From contig JAPLFG010000005.1 in the NCBI GenBank assembly GCA_026390795.1, forward strand, positions 348,200 to 412,199: 64,000 bases of DNA, in the 5' to 3' direction. Numbering within the stretch: position 1 is the stretch's first letter; every line of letters begins with the position of its first letter. Positions 25,478 to 35,716 of this stretch are shown here, one piece after another. The notes beneath the pieces were generated by a model. It had not been told where the DNA came from. It saw only the letters and a program-made list of their open reading frames with translations, and did not search any database. The translations under genes and the position numbers were made by a program. The stretch is from Ignavibacteriales bacterium. GTDB taxonomy: Bacteria > Bacteroidota > Ignavibacteria > Ignavibacteriales > Melioribacteraceae.

Positions 25478-25552
25478 CGGGGTGTAGCGCAGCCCGGTTA
25501 GCGCGCTTCGTTCGGGACGAAGAGGTCGGGAGTTCGAATCTCCCCACCCCGA
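25478..25552 (+). tRNA. tRNA-Pro (anticodon CGG)
   Basis: A complete cloverleaf of 75 nt. Acceptor arms CGGGGTG and CACCCCG pair perfectly, the anticodon stem CTTCG/CGAAG encloses TTCGGGA (anticodon CGG, codon CCG), and the T arm is GGGAG-TTCGAAT-CTCCC. The discriminator is A. CCA is not encoded. Confidence 0.95.
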
Positions 25553-25566
25553 CTAAAAATCAAATC

Positions 25567-26856
25567 TTAAAATGGTCCAAAAAATATTCCACCTTGATCA
25601 TGAGGTACCCAGTACCAACCTTGATGAACTATTAACCACTGCTGATTTGTGGCTGTAAGAGTTCTTGTCCAACTTGCGCCAGTTGCAGTTCCAGTGGTTG
25701 ATGTTGTTTGTAAGGCATAATACGATCTGAATTCCCAATTTCCTTTTTCGTTTTCATGCCCTGCTGGACCAACTTGAACACCATTTTGTATATACTGAGA
25801 TGGTAAGGCAATTATATTAAAAGAAAGTGTTTGAGATGTAGAACCAATTGAGAATGATAATCTACTTGCAATCTCATCTTTCAGCCAGAGTTCATTTACA
25901 GTTCCGGTACCAGAAAGTGAAATTGCATTTACAGTTGAAAGCGTTCTTGATTCTGAACCGCTCGTAAGAGCTATATAAAATTCATTTGCAGTTGAAGAAG
26001 AAGGAGTATTTAAAGTAAGTGTAACACCTTCTTGCAAAGTATAGGTTGTAAAGTGCGTAACTTGTGCAGAAGCTGAAGTACCATCAGCGTTTACCGTAGC
26101 AGTAAAGCCTGAGTTTGTATATGCACCGGTTGATTCATTCAGTTGCATCAAGGAGAAAGTTGTTCCAGGTGTACGTGAATAAGGAAGCGGGAAGGAAATT
26201 GTAACAGGCTGAGAAAACTGTGTACCCGAAGGACCGAATTGTCCGGCACTCACAATTGAAGTGTTTGCGGCAGTTGGCCGAGGAATTTGTCCTGCCGGAA
26301 TTGAGGAGACAGTAAGTTGAACATTAGAAGAGACTGCATTTGAAGGTACTTGCACAGTTAAAGGTTGATTTGAAACCGATTGTGTATTTGTAGTAGAGGC
26401 ATTTCCACCCGTGGCAACAGTAACGGTTGTAGAAGCCACTTGTAATTTTGTCAGCAGTATATCTGAAACAATTGCAGAATTTGCTACTTTGTTTAGGGTG
26501 GCTATTCTGCTTCCAAAAGAATAACCATCTTTGGTAGCATTTACAGATAAGGAGTTATCTGTAATGGCGGATGCATCATAAGAAAATTTTCCGCTATTAT
26601 CGGAAAGAGAGGTTGCTAAAACAATACCGTCTGTCCGGACAATTTTAACTGTAGCACCTGAAATTCCGATTTGATTCGATGCGTCTTTAACGTAGGAGTT
26701 CAAGATAAGTGGTTGAGCCGCCGCCGCAGGAGGATTTGGTTGTGGCAGTTCCGGTCCAATCCTAGAACTCTCACAACTTGAGAGTAATAATAATCCGAAT
26801 ATAAGGAAGAAAAATGAACCAACAGTATACATCGCAGTAGTCTTGTGGTTTTTCAT
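25567..26856 (-). CDS. Lipoprotein with carboxypeptidase-regulatory-like domain
   Basis: The frame can start at GTG 26868, but that GTGAGG reads better as the Shine-Dalgarno of the ATG at 26856 (429 residues). A lipoprotein signal ends LLLLSSC. A carboxypeptidase-regulatory-like beta domain follows (about 50-140, YVKDASNQIGISGATVKIV), then a ZU5-like region (LTVQVPSNAV, GPSGTQFSQPVTISFPL) and an unrecognised C-terminal domain. It is rich in S and T and probably surface-exposed. No function can be assigned. It is convergent with tRNA-Pro. Confidence 0.68.
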   Translation of the reverse strand: MKNHKTTAMYTVGSFFFLIFGLLLLSSCESSRIGPELPQPNPPAAAAQPLILNSYVKDASNQIGISGATVKIVRTDGIVLATSLSDNSGKFSYDASAITDNSLSVNATKDGYSFGSRIATLNKVANSAIVSDILLTKLQVASTTVTVATGGNASTTNTQSVSNQPLTVQVPSNAVSSNVQLTVSSIPAGQIPRPTAANTSIVSAGQFGPSGTQFSQPVTISFPLPYSRTPGTTFSLMQLNESTGAYTNSGFTATVNADGTSASAQVTHFTTYTLQEGVTLTLNTPSSSTANEFYIALTSGSESRTLSTVNAISLSGTGTVNELWLKDEIASRLSFSIGSTSQTLSFNIIALPSQYIQNGVQVGPAGHENEKGNWEFRSYYALQTTSTTGTATGASWTRTLTATNQQWLIVHQGWYWVPHDQGGIFFGPF

Positions 26857-26877
26857 ATTGTACCTCACTCTACTTTA

Positions 26878-28158
26878 TTAATTTATCGAGAAATAGTTCT
26901 TTATAAAATTTGGATTCAGTTTTTTATTAAAAATTCCAATTCTATTATCTGTATTATATCTTAACCCAATTAACTGATCGGGATTTGTTTTAACTAGGTA
27001 GCTCCAAGAAAAATTTTCGTTTGATCTTAATCTAACAAAACTTGGTCGCCAATAGTTCGCTGGAAATAGAGGAATAGTAATATTTATTCCCCCGTTAGAG
27101 ACGCTTGTGCTGGATCTAATGGCGAAAAAGCCTATTTCAATTTCACCGAATTCTCTTGAAACATCTATCCGAAAACTATTATCTCCCATCAAGAATTTAC
27201 CAACCATTAAGCCCAGAGTCAAATCATATTTAGGAATTCTGTATTCTAAACTTAAAGAACCTGTCCATTTGAATATTTCATTATAGAGAATTTTGGTCAT
27301 CCCGGAAAATGAGACGAAGCTTGTTAATCCAAAATTAAGTCCAACATTAAAATCACCATTCATAAAATATCTCTTCAAGTCAAAATCCAAACCAAAACGG
27401 TTCTGAGTAAAAAATCCTACTGATGAAGAGACAAAAAAATCATTTGGAAGTCTGAGCACCTGGTTCAAGGCAATAATACCTGGTCTAACAGAATTCTCAC
27501 TGGTTCCAAATTCGTTAATAATTGGAATAAGTAATTCATAGTTGAAACTCATCCCATTCCAAAAACTAGTTTTTAATTCCGGAACGGCATTTATTTGAGA
27601 GATTACCGGTTTCTCATAAGGACCGAATTCAAATTTTAATTGTGGTTTAACGGCAATATCAAATTTAAATGAAGAAGAATTCATCAATTCAACATCCTGA
27701 ATTTCCTTAAATATATCATCCGTGTTGAAATCAATTTTTAGTTTGGAAGCAAATTCCTTTCCGGAAAATATTCCGTTGAAATAATTTTTACAATCTTCCG
27801 CCGATGTTTCTATGGATACAATAGGAATTTTTCTGTTTTGCGGAATCAAAATAATTTTTTGCTGATCGTTTAATTCCGTTACCACTATTTTGAGTATCTC
27901 TTTCATTGCCTCAATATCAAATCTATAAACTCGATTCTCATAAGCAATAATTACTCTTTGATCATCTATCTTCACACGAATATTTTCAAATCCGCTATTA
28001 ACCAATTTACGGATTAGATTATCCTTAATAGCTCCATCATCATATCCAAAACTGAGATTATTCACAAAAAGAATAAAACAGAAGAAAAATATTTGTCTCG
28101 AATATGAAATATTATATAATCTCAAAATTTGCGGTCTTTCAAGTATTATTCTGAGCAA
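26878..28158 (-). CDS. Probable outer membrane beta-barrel protein, YjbH-like
   Basis: The frame begins at a TTG (28158); the true start is uncertain because the first in-frame ATG is 85 codons in, past the signal-like segment RQIFFFCFILFVNNLSFG. From about residue 180 it alternates as beta strands (FFVSSSVGFFTQNRFGLDFD and similar) and ends with FPLFPANYWRPSFVRLR, reminiscent of the YjbH exopolysaccharide-associated family. That resemblance is weak. It ends 22 bases before the start of the lipoprotein at 26856 and may be cotranscribed with it. Confidence 0.55.
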   Translation of the reverse strand: MLRIILERPQILRLYNISYSRQIFFFCFILFVNNLSFGYDDGAIKDNLIRKLVNSGFENIRVKIDDQRVIIAYENRVYRFDIEAMKEILKIVVTELNDQQKIILIPQNRKIPIVSIETSAEDCKNYFNGIFSGKEFASKLKIDFNTDDIFKEIQDVELMNSSSFKFDIAVKPQLKFEFGPYEKPVISQINAVPELKTSFWNGMSFNYELLIPIINEFGTSENSVRPGIIALNQVLRLPNDFFVSSSVGFFTQNRFGLDFDLKRYFMNGDFNVGLNFGLTSFVSFSGMTKILYNEIFKWTGSLSLEYRIPKYDLTLGLMVGKFLMGDNSFRIDVSREFGEIEIGFFAIRSSTSVSNGGINITIPLFPANYWRPSFVRLRSNENFSWSYLVKTNPDQLIGLRYNTDNRIGIFNKKLNPNFIKNYFSIN

Positions 28159-28355
28159 GAAAAGAAATAGAAATTAGGAAAAGAAAATATTACCAGAAGT
28201 TTCAACCCTTAGAATTACTGGCAGAATATAAGAATTAGATTACATAATTTCAAAGCATAAATTAGCTAATAATAGAATTGTGCCGGGACATTCGATCTAA
28301 CTGAAATACCTTTGAATAATTTTATCTAAATTTACATCAAAAAAAGGATGACTAT

Positions 28356-28853
28356 ATGGCAACGAATCATTCCTTCGATATCGTTTCTGAAATTGATTTT
28401 CAAGAAGTAGATAATGCCCTCAATCAGGCTATAAAAGAAATTGCTCAACGCTATGATCTAAAGGATTCTCATACAGAACTTGTTCTGAATAAGAAAGAAA
28501 AACAGATAACGTTAAATACAAAAGATGATTATTCCCGCAAACAATCAATTGATATCCTTCAAACAAAATTTATTAAGCGAGGCATTTCCATTAAAGCATT
28601 AAAATATTCCGAACCCGAACCGGCTGCAAATTCAAGATTGAAGCAAACCATTGATCTTCAAAGCGGAATTTCCAAAGAGCATGCTAAGACCGTAACCAAA
28701 ATGATCAAAGAGAGTAAACTCAAAGTGACGTCGCAAATTCAGGATGAACAAGTACGTGTACAAGCAACAAAAATTGACGACCTACAAGCTATAATGAAAT
28801 TAATTAAAGAAGCCGATCTCGAATTCCCGGTTCAATTCACAAACTATAAATAA
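28356..28853 (+). CDS. yajQ: YajQ family nucleotide-binding protein
   Basis: The 165-residue protein starts HSFDIVSEIDFQEVDNALNQ and contains RYDLKDSHTELVLN and VTKMIKESKLKVTSQIQDE..VR, the YajQ hallmarks. Proteins of this family have two ferredoxin-like domains and bind nucleic acid or cyclic di-GMP in studied species. Length is standard. AAAGGATG precedes the ATG. It is transcribed alone, with a bidirectional terminator after it. Confidence 0.93.
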   Translation: MATNHSFDIVSEIDFQEVDNALNQAIKEIAQRYDLKDSHTELVLNKKEKQITLNTKDDYSRKQSIDILQTKFIKRGISIKALKYSEPEPAANSRLKQTIDLQSGISKEHAKTVTKMIKESKLKVTSQIQDEQVRVQATKIDDLQAIMKLIKEADLEFPVQFTNYK

Positions 28854-28880
28854 ATTTTTCACTCCGCTATGTTTAAAATA

Positions 28881-28910
28881 AAAAGAGCCCCGGATTTGCG
28901 GGGCTCTTTT
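28881..28910. terminator. Bidirectional terminator between yajQ and TonB receptor 1
   Basis: AAAAGAGCCCC and GGGGCTCTTTT form a perfect 11-bp stem with an 8-base loop, between convergent genes. A and T runs on both sides let it act in both directions. Confidence 0.93.
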
Positions 28911-28930
28911 GTAATTATTAGAAACCAAAA

Positions 28931-31900
28931 TTAGAATGAGTATCTAACATTAAACTGCATTTGCCAGCGTGAAGAAAGATCATCATAAACGAATACAGTA
29001 TTATTTGCAGGTTTTGTAAAACTATAAACCGGTACATTAGCATTTCCTTGATAAGCAATCCTGCCCTGGTAAGTAACGACATTTTTTGTATCGTTAAAAC
29101 CATCAACATCTTTCACTTGACCCCAATTTGGATTAATTAGATTGAGTACATTAGAAATATCCAAAGAAACTTGGAAAGCACCAAATCCCATGAAATCAGG
29201 AATTTCTTGTTGAATATGCATGTCAAGATAAGATCGCGACGGTGCTGTAGCTCCGTTTCTTTCAGCTATTTGACCGCGGTGAGTATTTAAATACTCATCA
29301 TTTTTAATGAACGCATCAAGGTCGTTGTAAGTTGTTCCCGCAGTTGTGGCAGGTACAAATTGACCGCTAGTGATTTTACCAATAAGAATTTCATTTGCGT
29401 TTCTTGGAATATAAAACAAATCATTACCAGGATAATTGTCACCGTTAAGATCGGTTGTTCCGGTACCGGTAGTTATTGAACCGGATTGTGAAGTAAATGA
29501 GAACTTCCTACCGGACTGAACATTGTAGAATAATGATATTGTTGTAGGTGCGTTTTTAAAGAATTCCCAAACAAATGATGCTGATATAAACGCTCTGTGA
29601 GTAATTTCCCAATCACTTGTTGTTAGTGGAGGTGAATTTGGATCTCCGGCTACTGCTAAAAACGACATTTGAGATTGAGCTTGAGAAGATGTAACGCTTG
29701 AGCGATCAAATGCCTGCATATAATTATAAGCTGTGCTGAGAGAAAGACCTCTTGCTACACTTCGTTGAACCTGGAACGATAAATTATATTGATAACCATC
29801 GCCCGTATTATATGCCTGAAGAACATCTGTGAAATTATTGTTATACAAGTTTTCACCACCGAAAATAGGTCTCTTTATTGAACCTTCATAATCCCCGTTG
29901 GGTAATCTAACATAACCGATTATTGGATTAAGATTGAGTTTTCTATAAATAATATCATTAACAGTTTGTGAATATAGAAACTCTGCAGTACCAACAAAAC
30001 CAAGCGGCAACTCTTGATCAACTGCAGCATTAAATTTAATTAGCTGCGGCATTTTAAGATTTGGATCGGCTAAATCGATTTCTGATCTAACACTCGGAGC
30101 TCCCAGTAGTGCACTCGACCCAACTGTATATTGATTATTAGGATCCGGTCTGAAGACTAAATTGGTTCTTGCAGTTTTCAGATCGATTTGCTGTGTTAAC
30201 ATTCCTGAATTACCATAATTATTTGAGATCCAGACGTAAGGAACGCGGCCTGAAAAGATTCCTACACCGCCTCTAATTTGTGTGGTTCTATCTCCCGAAA
30301 CATCGTAGTTAAAACCAATACGAGGAGACCATAGAAGATTTCCAGTAGGTGCTGAACTTGTACTGATTCCCGGAAAATATTTTGAAACTGAGTCATTCTG
30401 TGCGGGAGCGTCCGGGAATGTTGGTACATCTACTCTTAGACCGTAAGTAATTTTAAATTGCGGTAAAACAGCCCATTCATCTTGAACATAAAAACCTAAT
30501 TGCGCAACACTGAAACTTGCTGCAGGCCTGCTGCTTTGATCTCCAAACCTTGCATATGTTCTTGTAAAACTATTCGGGAGGTCCGCATTGAAATCAGCTA
30601 AACTATTATAAGAATAGTTTCCAAGAATATTCCGGATAAACAAATTTTTGAATTTGAAAAATTCATTGTGCGTACCAATTGTTATAGTATGGTTACCAAC
30701 AAAGTACGAGAAGTTATCTGTGAATTCGATAATATCTTGATCCAGCGAATTTGCGCCGGAGAAGTTATCAAAACCTGCAGTCATTGTAAAAGTTGAACTT
30801 AGTTCTCTTACAGTAACCAAAGGTGTTAGTCCGCCAGTTGCAGTTCTCTTTTCTCTTACTGTAGTATAACCTACGATTAATTCATTCGACATATTATTTC
30901 CAAAATGGCTATTCAATAATAATGCAGTTGAATTAGTTGTACTGTTGAAGCGGTAATTATACGAATCGAAACTCATAGATGAAGTACCTCTACCAGCGAG
31001 GTTATCCTGATATGCGTCAACATAATTATGTCGTAATGTTAACTGGTGGTTATCAGAGAGGTTGTAATCAAATTTCAACAATAATTTGGTACTTGGACTT
31101 TTTCTTGTGAAATCGGCTGAACTACCCGGTTCCATTCCTTTAGCTCTTAAAGCGACTGCAAATTGATCTACAAGTGCTTGAAGTTGAGCGGCTGAATTGG
31201 AGCCAATACCCGTTTGTAGAGATGGTGTAACTACCGGTCTATTATCAGTCGTTATTTCTCCATTTATAAAGAAGAAAAGCTTATCCTTCATTATTGGTCC
31301 GCCTAATCTGAAACCGTATTGCGAACTCGTAAAATCCGTAACTTTTTTGTCTACACCAGTAGTTGGATTCCTTTGTCCAGTAAAATCCTGGTTTCTCCCT
31401 AAAAAGAATACAGAACCGCTAAAATTGTTTGTACCGGAACGTGTGATAGCATTGATACCGGCACCTGTAAATCCGCTCATTCTAACATCGTAAGGTGCAA
31501 TAACAACTTGGAATTCACGAATAGCATCAAAACTTATTGGGTTGGTTCCTGCCTGTCCTCCGGGAGTACCCGATGATGCAAGACCAAATAAATCGTTATA
31601 TGCAGTTCCGTCAATTTGTATATTATTGAATCTGCTTGATCGACCAGCCGCTTGAGTTGAGGTTCCCGAAAACATAGGCGAAAGTTTTGCGAAACTTGCA
31701 AATGTTCTGTTGAGTGTAGGAATTTCTTCAATTTGTTTTAATGAAACGTTCTGTGCAGCACCGGTTCTTGCTTGACTAAGTACCGCACCTCTTTCAGCGG
31801 TTACCGTTACGCCGGTAAGCTGAACTGCTTGTTCTGGAAGTTTAAAATTGATTTGTAAATTCTGACTTAATTCCAGATTGAAACCTTCTTCAACTTGCGT

Positions 31901-32170
31901 GGTATATCCAATCATGGATACTGTTACTTTGTATGGACCGCCAACTCGTAAACTTACCAAGTTATACTTTCCATCTGCGCGAGCAGTTGTACCAAATTGT
32001 GTTCCTGAAGGTACATGGACTGCAATAATTGTAGCACTCGGTAATGGACTCCCGTTTTGATCAACTACTGTTCCGTTAATGGATGCAGTAGTTTGGGAAT
32101 ACATCGACTGAGAGCTAAGTAGTAAAACCACAAACACGAAAAAAGAAATAAATAGTTTAGCTTTTCTCAT
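28931..32170 (-). CDS. TonB-dependent receptor, Oar-like, copy 1
   Basis: The 1079-residue outer membrane protein has a signal peptide (about residues 1-25), a carboxypeptidase-regulatory-like domain (28-115, INGTVVDQNGSPLPSATI), a plug (from about 120, TGVTVTAERGAVLSQ) and a long barrel ending NVRYSF with terminal phenylalanine. The plug has the EFQVVIAPYDVR and GINAITRSGTN stretches of Oar-type receptors. The ligand is unknown. It is a close paralogue of the next gene, which lies upstream on the same strand with a terminator between them. Confidence 0.9.
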   Translation of the reverse strand: MRKAKLFISFFVFVVLLLSSQSMYSQTTASINGTVVDQNGSPLPSATIIAVHVPSGTQFGTTARADGKYNLVSLRVGGPYKVTVSMIGYTTQVEEGFNLELSQNLQINFKLPEQAVQLTGVTVTAERGAVLSQARTGAAQNVSLKQIEEIPTLNRTFASFAKLSPMFSGTSTQAAGRSSRFNNIQIDGTAYNDLFGLASSGTPGGQAGTNPISFDAIREFQVVIAPYDVRMSGFTGAGINAITRSGTNNFSGSVFFLGRNQDFTGQRNPTTGVDKKVTDFTSSQYGFRLGGPIMKDKLFFFINGEITTDNRPVVTPSLQTGIGSNSAAQLQALVDQFAVALRAKGMEPGSSADFTRKSPSTKLLLKFDYNLSDNHQLTLRHNYVDAYQDNLAGRGTSSMSFDSYNYRFNSTTNSTALLLNSHFGNNMSNELIVGYTTVREKRTATGGLTPLVTVRELSSTFTMTAGFDNFSGANSLDQDIIEFTDNFSYFVGNHTITIGTHNEFFKFKNLFIRNILGNYSYNSLADFNADLPNSFTRTYARFGDQSSRPAASFSVAQLGFYVQDEWAVLPQFKITYGLRVDVPTFPDAPAQNDSVSKYFPGISTSSAPTGNLLWSPRIGFNYDVSGDRTTQIRGGVGIFSGRVPYVWISNNYGNSGMLTQQIDLKTARTNLVFRPDPNNQYTVGSSALLGAPSVRSEIDLADPNLKMPQLIKFNAAVDQELPLGFVGTAEFLYSQTVNDIIYRKLNLNPIIGYVRLPNGDYEGSIKRPIFGGENLYNNNFTDVLQAYNTGDGYQYNLSFQVQRSVARGLSLSTAYNYMQAFDRSSVTSSQAQSQMSFLAVAGDPNSPPLTTSDWEITHRAFISASFVWEFFKNAPTTISLFYNVQSGRKFSFTSQSGSITTGTGTTDLNGDNYPGNDLFYIPRNANEILIGKITSGQFVPATTAGTTYNDLDAFIKNDEYLNTHRGQIAERNGATAPSRSYLDMHIQQEIPDFMGFGAFQVSLDISNVLNLINPNWGQVKDVDGFNDTKNVVTYQGRIAYQGNANVPVYSFTKPANNTVFVYDDLSSRWQMQFNVRYSF

Positions 32171-32471
32171 AAATTTTTCCTCACTAGGTTAGTAAATTTT
32201 AATTAATAAAAGACTTGAAGTACATTTTTTGAACTCGGGAAGAATAATAACAATTTTCTTAAAAAGATCAAATATCTTTTATGATTAAGAAATTGTTAAC
32301 AAATGATAATTGAGATTATTTAATTGGAACTAATTATCATTTGCAAAATGAATGGAAAGAAATTTGTTGGCAACAATTGGATTAGTCACTTAAGACTAAC
32401 GGAATGATTCTTTTATCAGAGCCCGATTAAAGTTTTTTTCTTGATAGAAAAATGTGGAAACATTCAAAAAA
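32171..32471. other. Intergenic spacer between the two TonB receptors
   Basis: About 300 bases, AT-rich, with no open frame or RNA that I can recognise. It must contain the promoter of receptor copy 1; I see no convincing -35/-10 pair. Confidence 0.5.
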
Positions 32472-32492
32472 AACCCCGCTGAATGCGGGGTT
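32472..32492. terminator. Terminator after TonB receptor copy 2
   Basis: AACCCCGC and GCGGGGTT form a perfect 8-bp stem with loop TGAAT, with A and T runs on the two sides. It lies 27 bases beyond the receptor stop and isolates the two paralogues transcriptionally. Confidence 0.92.
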
Positions 32493-32518
32493 CTTTTTTT
32501 ATTTCATTTCTTCCAGAA

Positions 32519-35500
32519 TTAGAAAGAGTATCTAACTCCCAACTGCATTGACCAACGTGAGGCTAAGTCTGAATAACTCCAAACCACGTTATCCTTAGGT
32601 TTGGTGAAACTATAAACTGCTGTGTTGGCTTTTCCGTTGTAAGTAATTCTGCCTTGATAAGAAATAAAAGTTGGGGTATCATTAGCAACATCATATACAT
32701 GTCCCCATTCCGGATTTAGTAAGTTGAGTAAGTTCTGAACATCAAGCGTTAGTTGGAATGCACCTAAACCCCAAAGGTCAGGAATATCCTGAGCAACATG
32801 AAGATCAAAATATTCTCTCCAAGGAGCAGAAGCACCATTTCTTTCTGAAATCTTTCCACGATTATCATTTAAGTAAGAATTGTTTTTAATAAAAGCATCT
32901 AAGTCAGCGAAAGTTGTACCTGCTTTTGTTGAAGGAACAAACTGATTATTTGAAATTGATCCAAGAAGAATTTCACTACTGTTTCTTGGAATGTAGAATA
33001 AATCATTTCCATCAAATCCATCATTATTCAAATTGTTCGATGCCGTTCCTCTTGCAGTGAATGAGAATGGCGAGCCGGTTTGGCCGTTGTAGAATAATGT
33101 GATCGCTGTCGGTGCATTCTTAAAGAATTCATGTGTGAATGTAACAGATGCAAAAAATCTGTTACGGATTTCCCAGTCAGATGTGGTTAATGCCGGAGAA
33201 TTCGGATCAAAGTCGACAGCTGAATATCTCATTTGAGATTGAGCTTGTGAAGAAGTTACGCTATTACGATCATATGATCTGCCGTAAGTGTAACCTGTAC
33301 TAACCGAGAATCCTCTCGCAACATTTCTTTGAATCTGGAAAACTAAATTGTACTGATAACCATCGCTCGTATTATATAGATACATAATATCATTGAAATT
33401 ATTATTGTAGCTGTTGGTTCCGCCATAAATCGGACGACCGTCATTACCGCTGCCGAGAGGTGCAACTTTTCCAGTAGGAGCCATAAGGTTGAGTTTCTTG
33501 TAGAGTAAGTCATTGATTGATTGCGAATAAAGGAATTCCGCAGTTCCAACAAATCCGAATGGTAATTCCTGATCTACGCCTAAGTTATATCTTAACAACT
33601 GTGGCATTTTCAAATTTGGATCAGCCAAGTCAATTTCAGATTTTACAGTTGGCGCACCTAATGAAGCATGCTGACCTGGTAAATACTGATTGTTCGGATC
33701 AGCTCTAAATGGTAAAGTTTTACCAAAGGCGCTGACTTCGGCAATCAACATACCAGAATTGCCGTAATTATTTGAAATCCATACATAAGCCGGACGGCCT
33801 GTGAAAATACCAACACCGCCTCTAATCTGAGTTGTTCTGTCGCCGGAAACATCCCAGTTAAAACCAACTCTTGGAGACCATAAAAGATTTCCTGATGGCA
33901 CTTGATCTGTACTCATTCCCGGTAGATATTTTGAAACAGAATCGTTCTTTGCCGGTGAATCCGGGAAAATAGGAATGTCAACACGTACACCGTAAGTCAA
34001 TTTCAACTGTGGTAAAACCGCCCATTCATCCTGAAGGTAGAAACCAAATTGAGCTACACTGAATTCGGCGGACGGTTGTGGGTCGGGCGTTCTTGAATAG
34101 TCATGATAATAAGTAGCAACTAAATCATTCTGGAAATCTGCAAGACTATTATATTGATAATAGCCCAAGAAATTTCTGATGAATAGATTTCTGAATTTGA
34201 AGAATTCATTGTGTGTACCGATCGTGATAGTATGATTTCCGGCGTAATAAGAAAAGTTATCAGTTACTTCAATAATATCTTGATCTAACTGATTAGCTCC
34301 GGAATACTGATCGAAACCGGCTGTCATTGTAAATGTACGGTTTAATTCGCTTACAGATACATTGGGTGTAAGGGCACCAGTATTTGTTCTGTGATCACGA
34401 ATTGTTGTGTAACCCACAATTAGTTCGTTTGAGATATTGTTGCCGAAACGGCTGTTTAATCTAAGAGTAGTTGAATTTGTAACGCTATTCATTCTATAAT
34501 TATAGGAATCGAAACTCATGCTAGATGTACCTCTACCAGCTAAGTTATCCTGATATGCATCAACATAATTATTGGTAAGAGAAAGTTGATGATTCTCACC
34601 TAAGTTGTAATCAAATCTTAACAACAACTTCGTGCTTGGTTGTTCAGAACTGAAAACATCAGAACTACCGGGATTTGTCATTCCTTTTGCAATCAATAGA
34701 TTTCTGAATTGATCAACTTTTGCTTGCAAATCTGCTACAGTATTATTTCCAAATCCAACTTGTAATGATGTATTGTATAGTGGTCTTGTATTTGTAGTCA
34801 TTTCACCATTTACAAAGAAGAAAAGTTTATCTTTAACTATCGGACCGCCAATACGGAAACCATATTGGTAATTAGAAAAATCAGCAACTTTTTTATCTTC
34901 CCCTGTAATAGCATTTCTTTGTCCAATGAAATTCTGATTTCTGCCAAATAAGAATGCTGAACCGGAAAAAGTATTTGAGCCGGAACGGGTAATTGCATTT
35001 ATTCCACCGCCTGTGAATCCGCCATATCTGATATCATAAGGAGCAATAACAACTTGAAACTCTTGGATAGCATCCAAACTGATTGGATTTGTACCTGCAG
35101 TACCGCCAGGTGTACCAGATGAACCAAGACCGAATAAGTCGTTGTACTGAGCTCCGTCAATCTGAATGTTATTGAATCTGCTTGTTCTACCTGCGGCTTG
35201 TGCATTTAAACCGGAGAAAAGAGGAGATAATTTAGCAAAATCTGAAAACCTTCTGCTAATAGTTGGAATTTGTTCAATCTGTTTAAGAGAGACGTTCTGA
35301 GCAGCACCGGTTCTTGCTTGACTAAGTACTGCGCCTCTTTCTGCCGTTACCGTTACACCGGTAAGCTGAACAGCCTGTTCTGGAAGTTTAAAATTGATTT
35401 GTAAATTCTGGCTTAATTCTAGGTTGAATCCTTCTTCAATTTGAGGCGTATAACCGATCATTGAAACAGTAACTTTATATGGACCTCCAACTCGTAAGTT

Positions 35501-35716
35501 AACCAAGTTGTACTTTCCGTCTGCTCGTGCGGTAGTACCATATTGTGTTCCTGATGGTAAATGAATTGCAATAATTGTAGCACTCGGTAATGGGCTTCCG
35601 TTTTGATCAACTATTGTACCATTAATGGCTGCAGTTGTCTGGGAATACATTAACTGAGAGCTAAACATTACAACCACAAACAGGAAGAAGGAAATCAATT
35701 GTTTAACTTTTCTCAT
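32519..35716 (-). CDS. TonB-dependent receptor, Oar-like, copy 2
   Basis: The 1065-residue paralogue of the preceding receptor has the same layout: signal peptide, carboxypeptidase-regulatory-like domain, plug and barrel ending GVRYSF. The first 165 residues differ from copy 1 at only a few positions and the plug (EFQVVIAPYDIR, GINAITRSGSN) is nearly the same. Differences gather in barrel stretches and loops, as between TGRGTTDLNG-type and TARGTASNN-type segments. This points to tandem duplication followed by divergence of surface loops. The ligand is unknown. Confidence 0.9.
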   Translation of the reverse strand: MRKVKQLISFFLFVVVMFSSQLMYSQTTAAINGTIVDQNGSPLPSATIIAIHLPSGTQYGTTARADGKYNLVNLRVGGPYKVTVSMIGYTPQIEEGFNLELSQNLQINFKLPEQAVQLTGVTVTAERGAVLSQARTGAAQNVSLKQIEQIPTISRRFSDFAKLSPLFSGLNAQAAGRTSRFNNIQIDGAQYNDLFGLGSSGTPGGTAGTNPISLDAIQEFQVVIAPYDIRYGGFTGGGINAITRSGSNTFSGSAFLFGRNQNFIGQRNAITGEDKKVADFSNYQYGFRIGGPIVKDKLFFFVNGEMTTNTRPLYNTSLQVGFGNNTVADLQAKVDQFRNLLIAKGMTNPGSSDVFSSEQPSTKLLLRFDYNLGENHQLSLTNNYVDAYQDNLAGRGTSSMSFDSYNYRMNSVTNSTTLRLNSRFGNNISNELIVGYTTIRDHRTNTGALTPNVSVSELNRTFTMTAGFDQYSGANQLDQDIIEVTDNFSYYAGNHTITIGTHNEFFKFRNLFIRNFLGYYQYNSLADFQNDLVATYYHDYSRTPDPQPSAEFSVAQFGFYLQDEWAVLPQLKLTYGVRVDIPIFPDSPAKNDSVSKYLPGMSTDQVPSGNLLWSPRVGFNWDVSGDRTTQIRGGVGIFTGRPAYVWISNNYGNSGMLIAEVSAFGKTLPFRADPNNQYLPGQHASLGAPTVKSEIDLADPNLKMPQLLRYNLGVDQELPFGFVGTAEFLYSQSINDLLYKKLNLMAPTGKVAPLGSGNDGRPIYGGTNSYNNNFNDIMYLYNTSDGYQYNLVFQIQRNVARGFSVSTGYTYGRSYDRNSVTSSQAQSQMRYSAVDFDPNSPALTTSDWEIRNRFFASVTFTHEFFKNAPTAITLFYNGQTGSPFSFTARGTASNNLNNDGFDGNDLFYIPRNSSEILLGSISNNQFVPSTKAGTTFADLDAFIKNNSYLNDNRGKISERNGASAPWREYFDLHVAQDIPDLWGLGAFQLTLDVQNLLNLLNPEWGHVYDVANDTPTFISYQGRITYNGKANTAVYSFTKPKDNVVWSYSDLASRWSMQLGVRYSF

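Noticed and set aside
28931-35716. SusC annotation for the two tandem receptors
   Set aside because: They lack a SusD partner and have the Oar-type plug wording, so they are called Oar-like TonB receptors.
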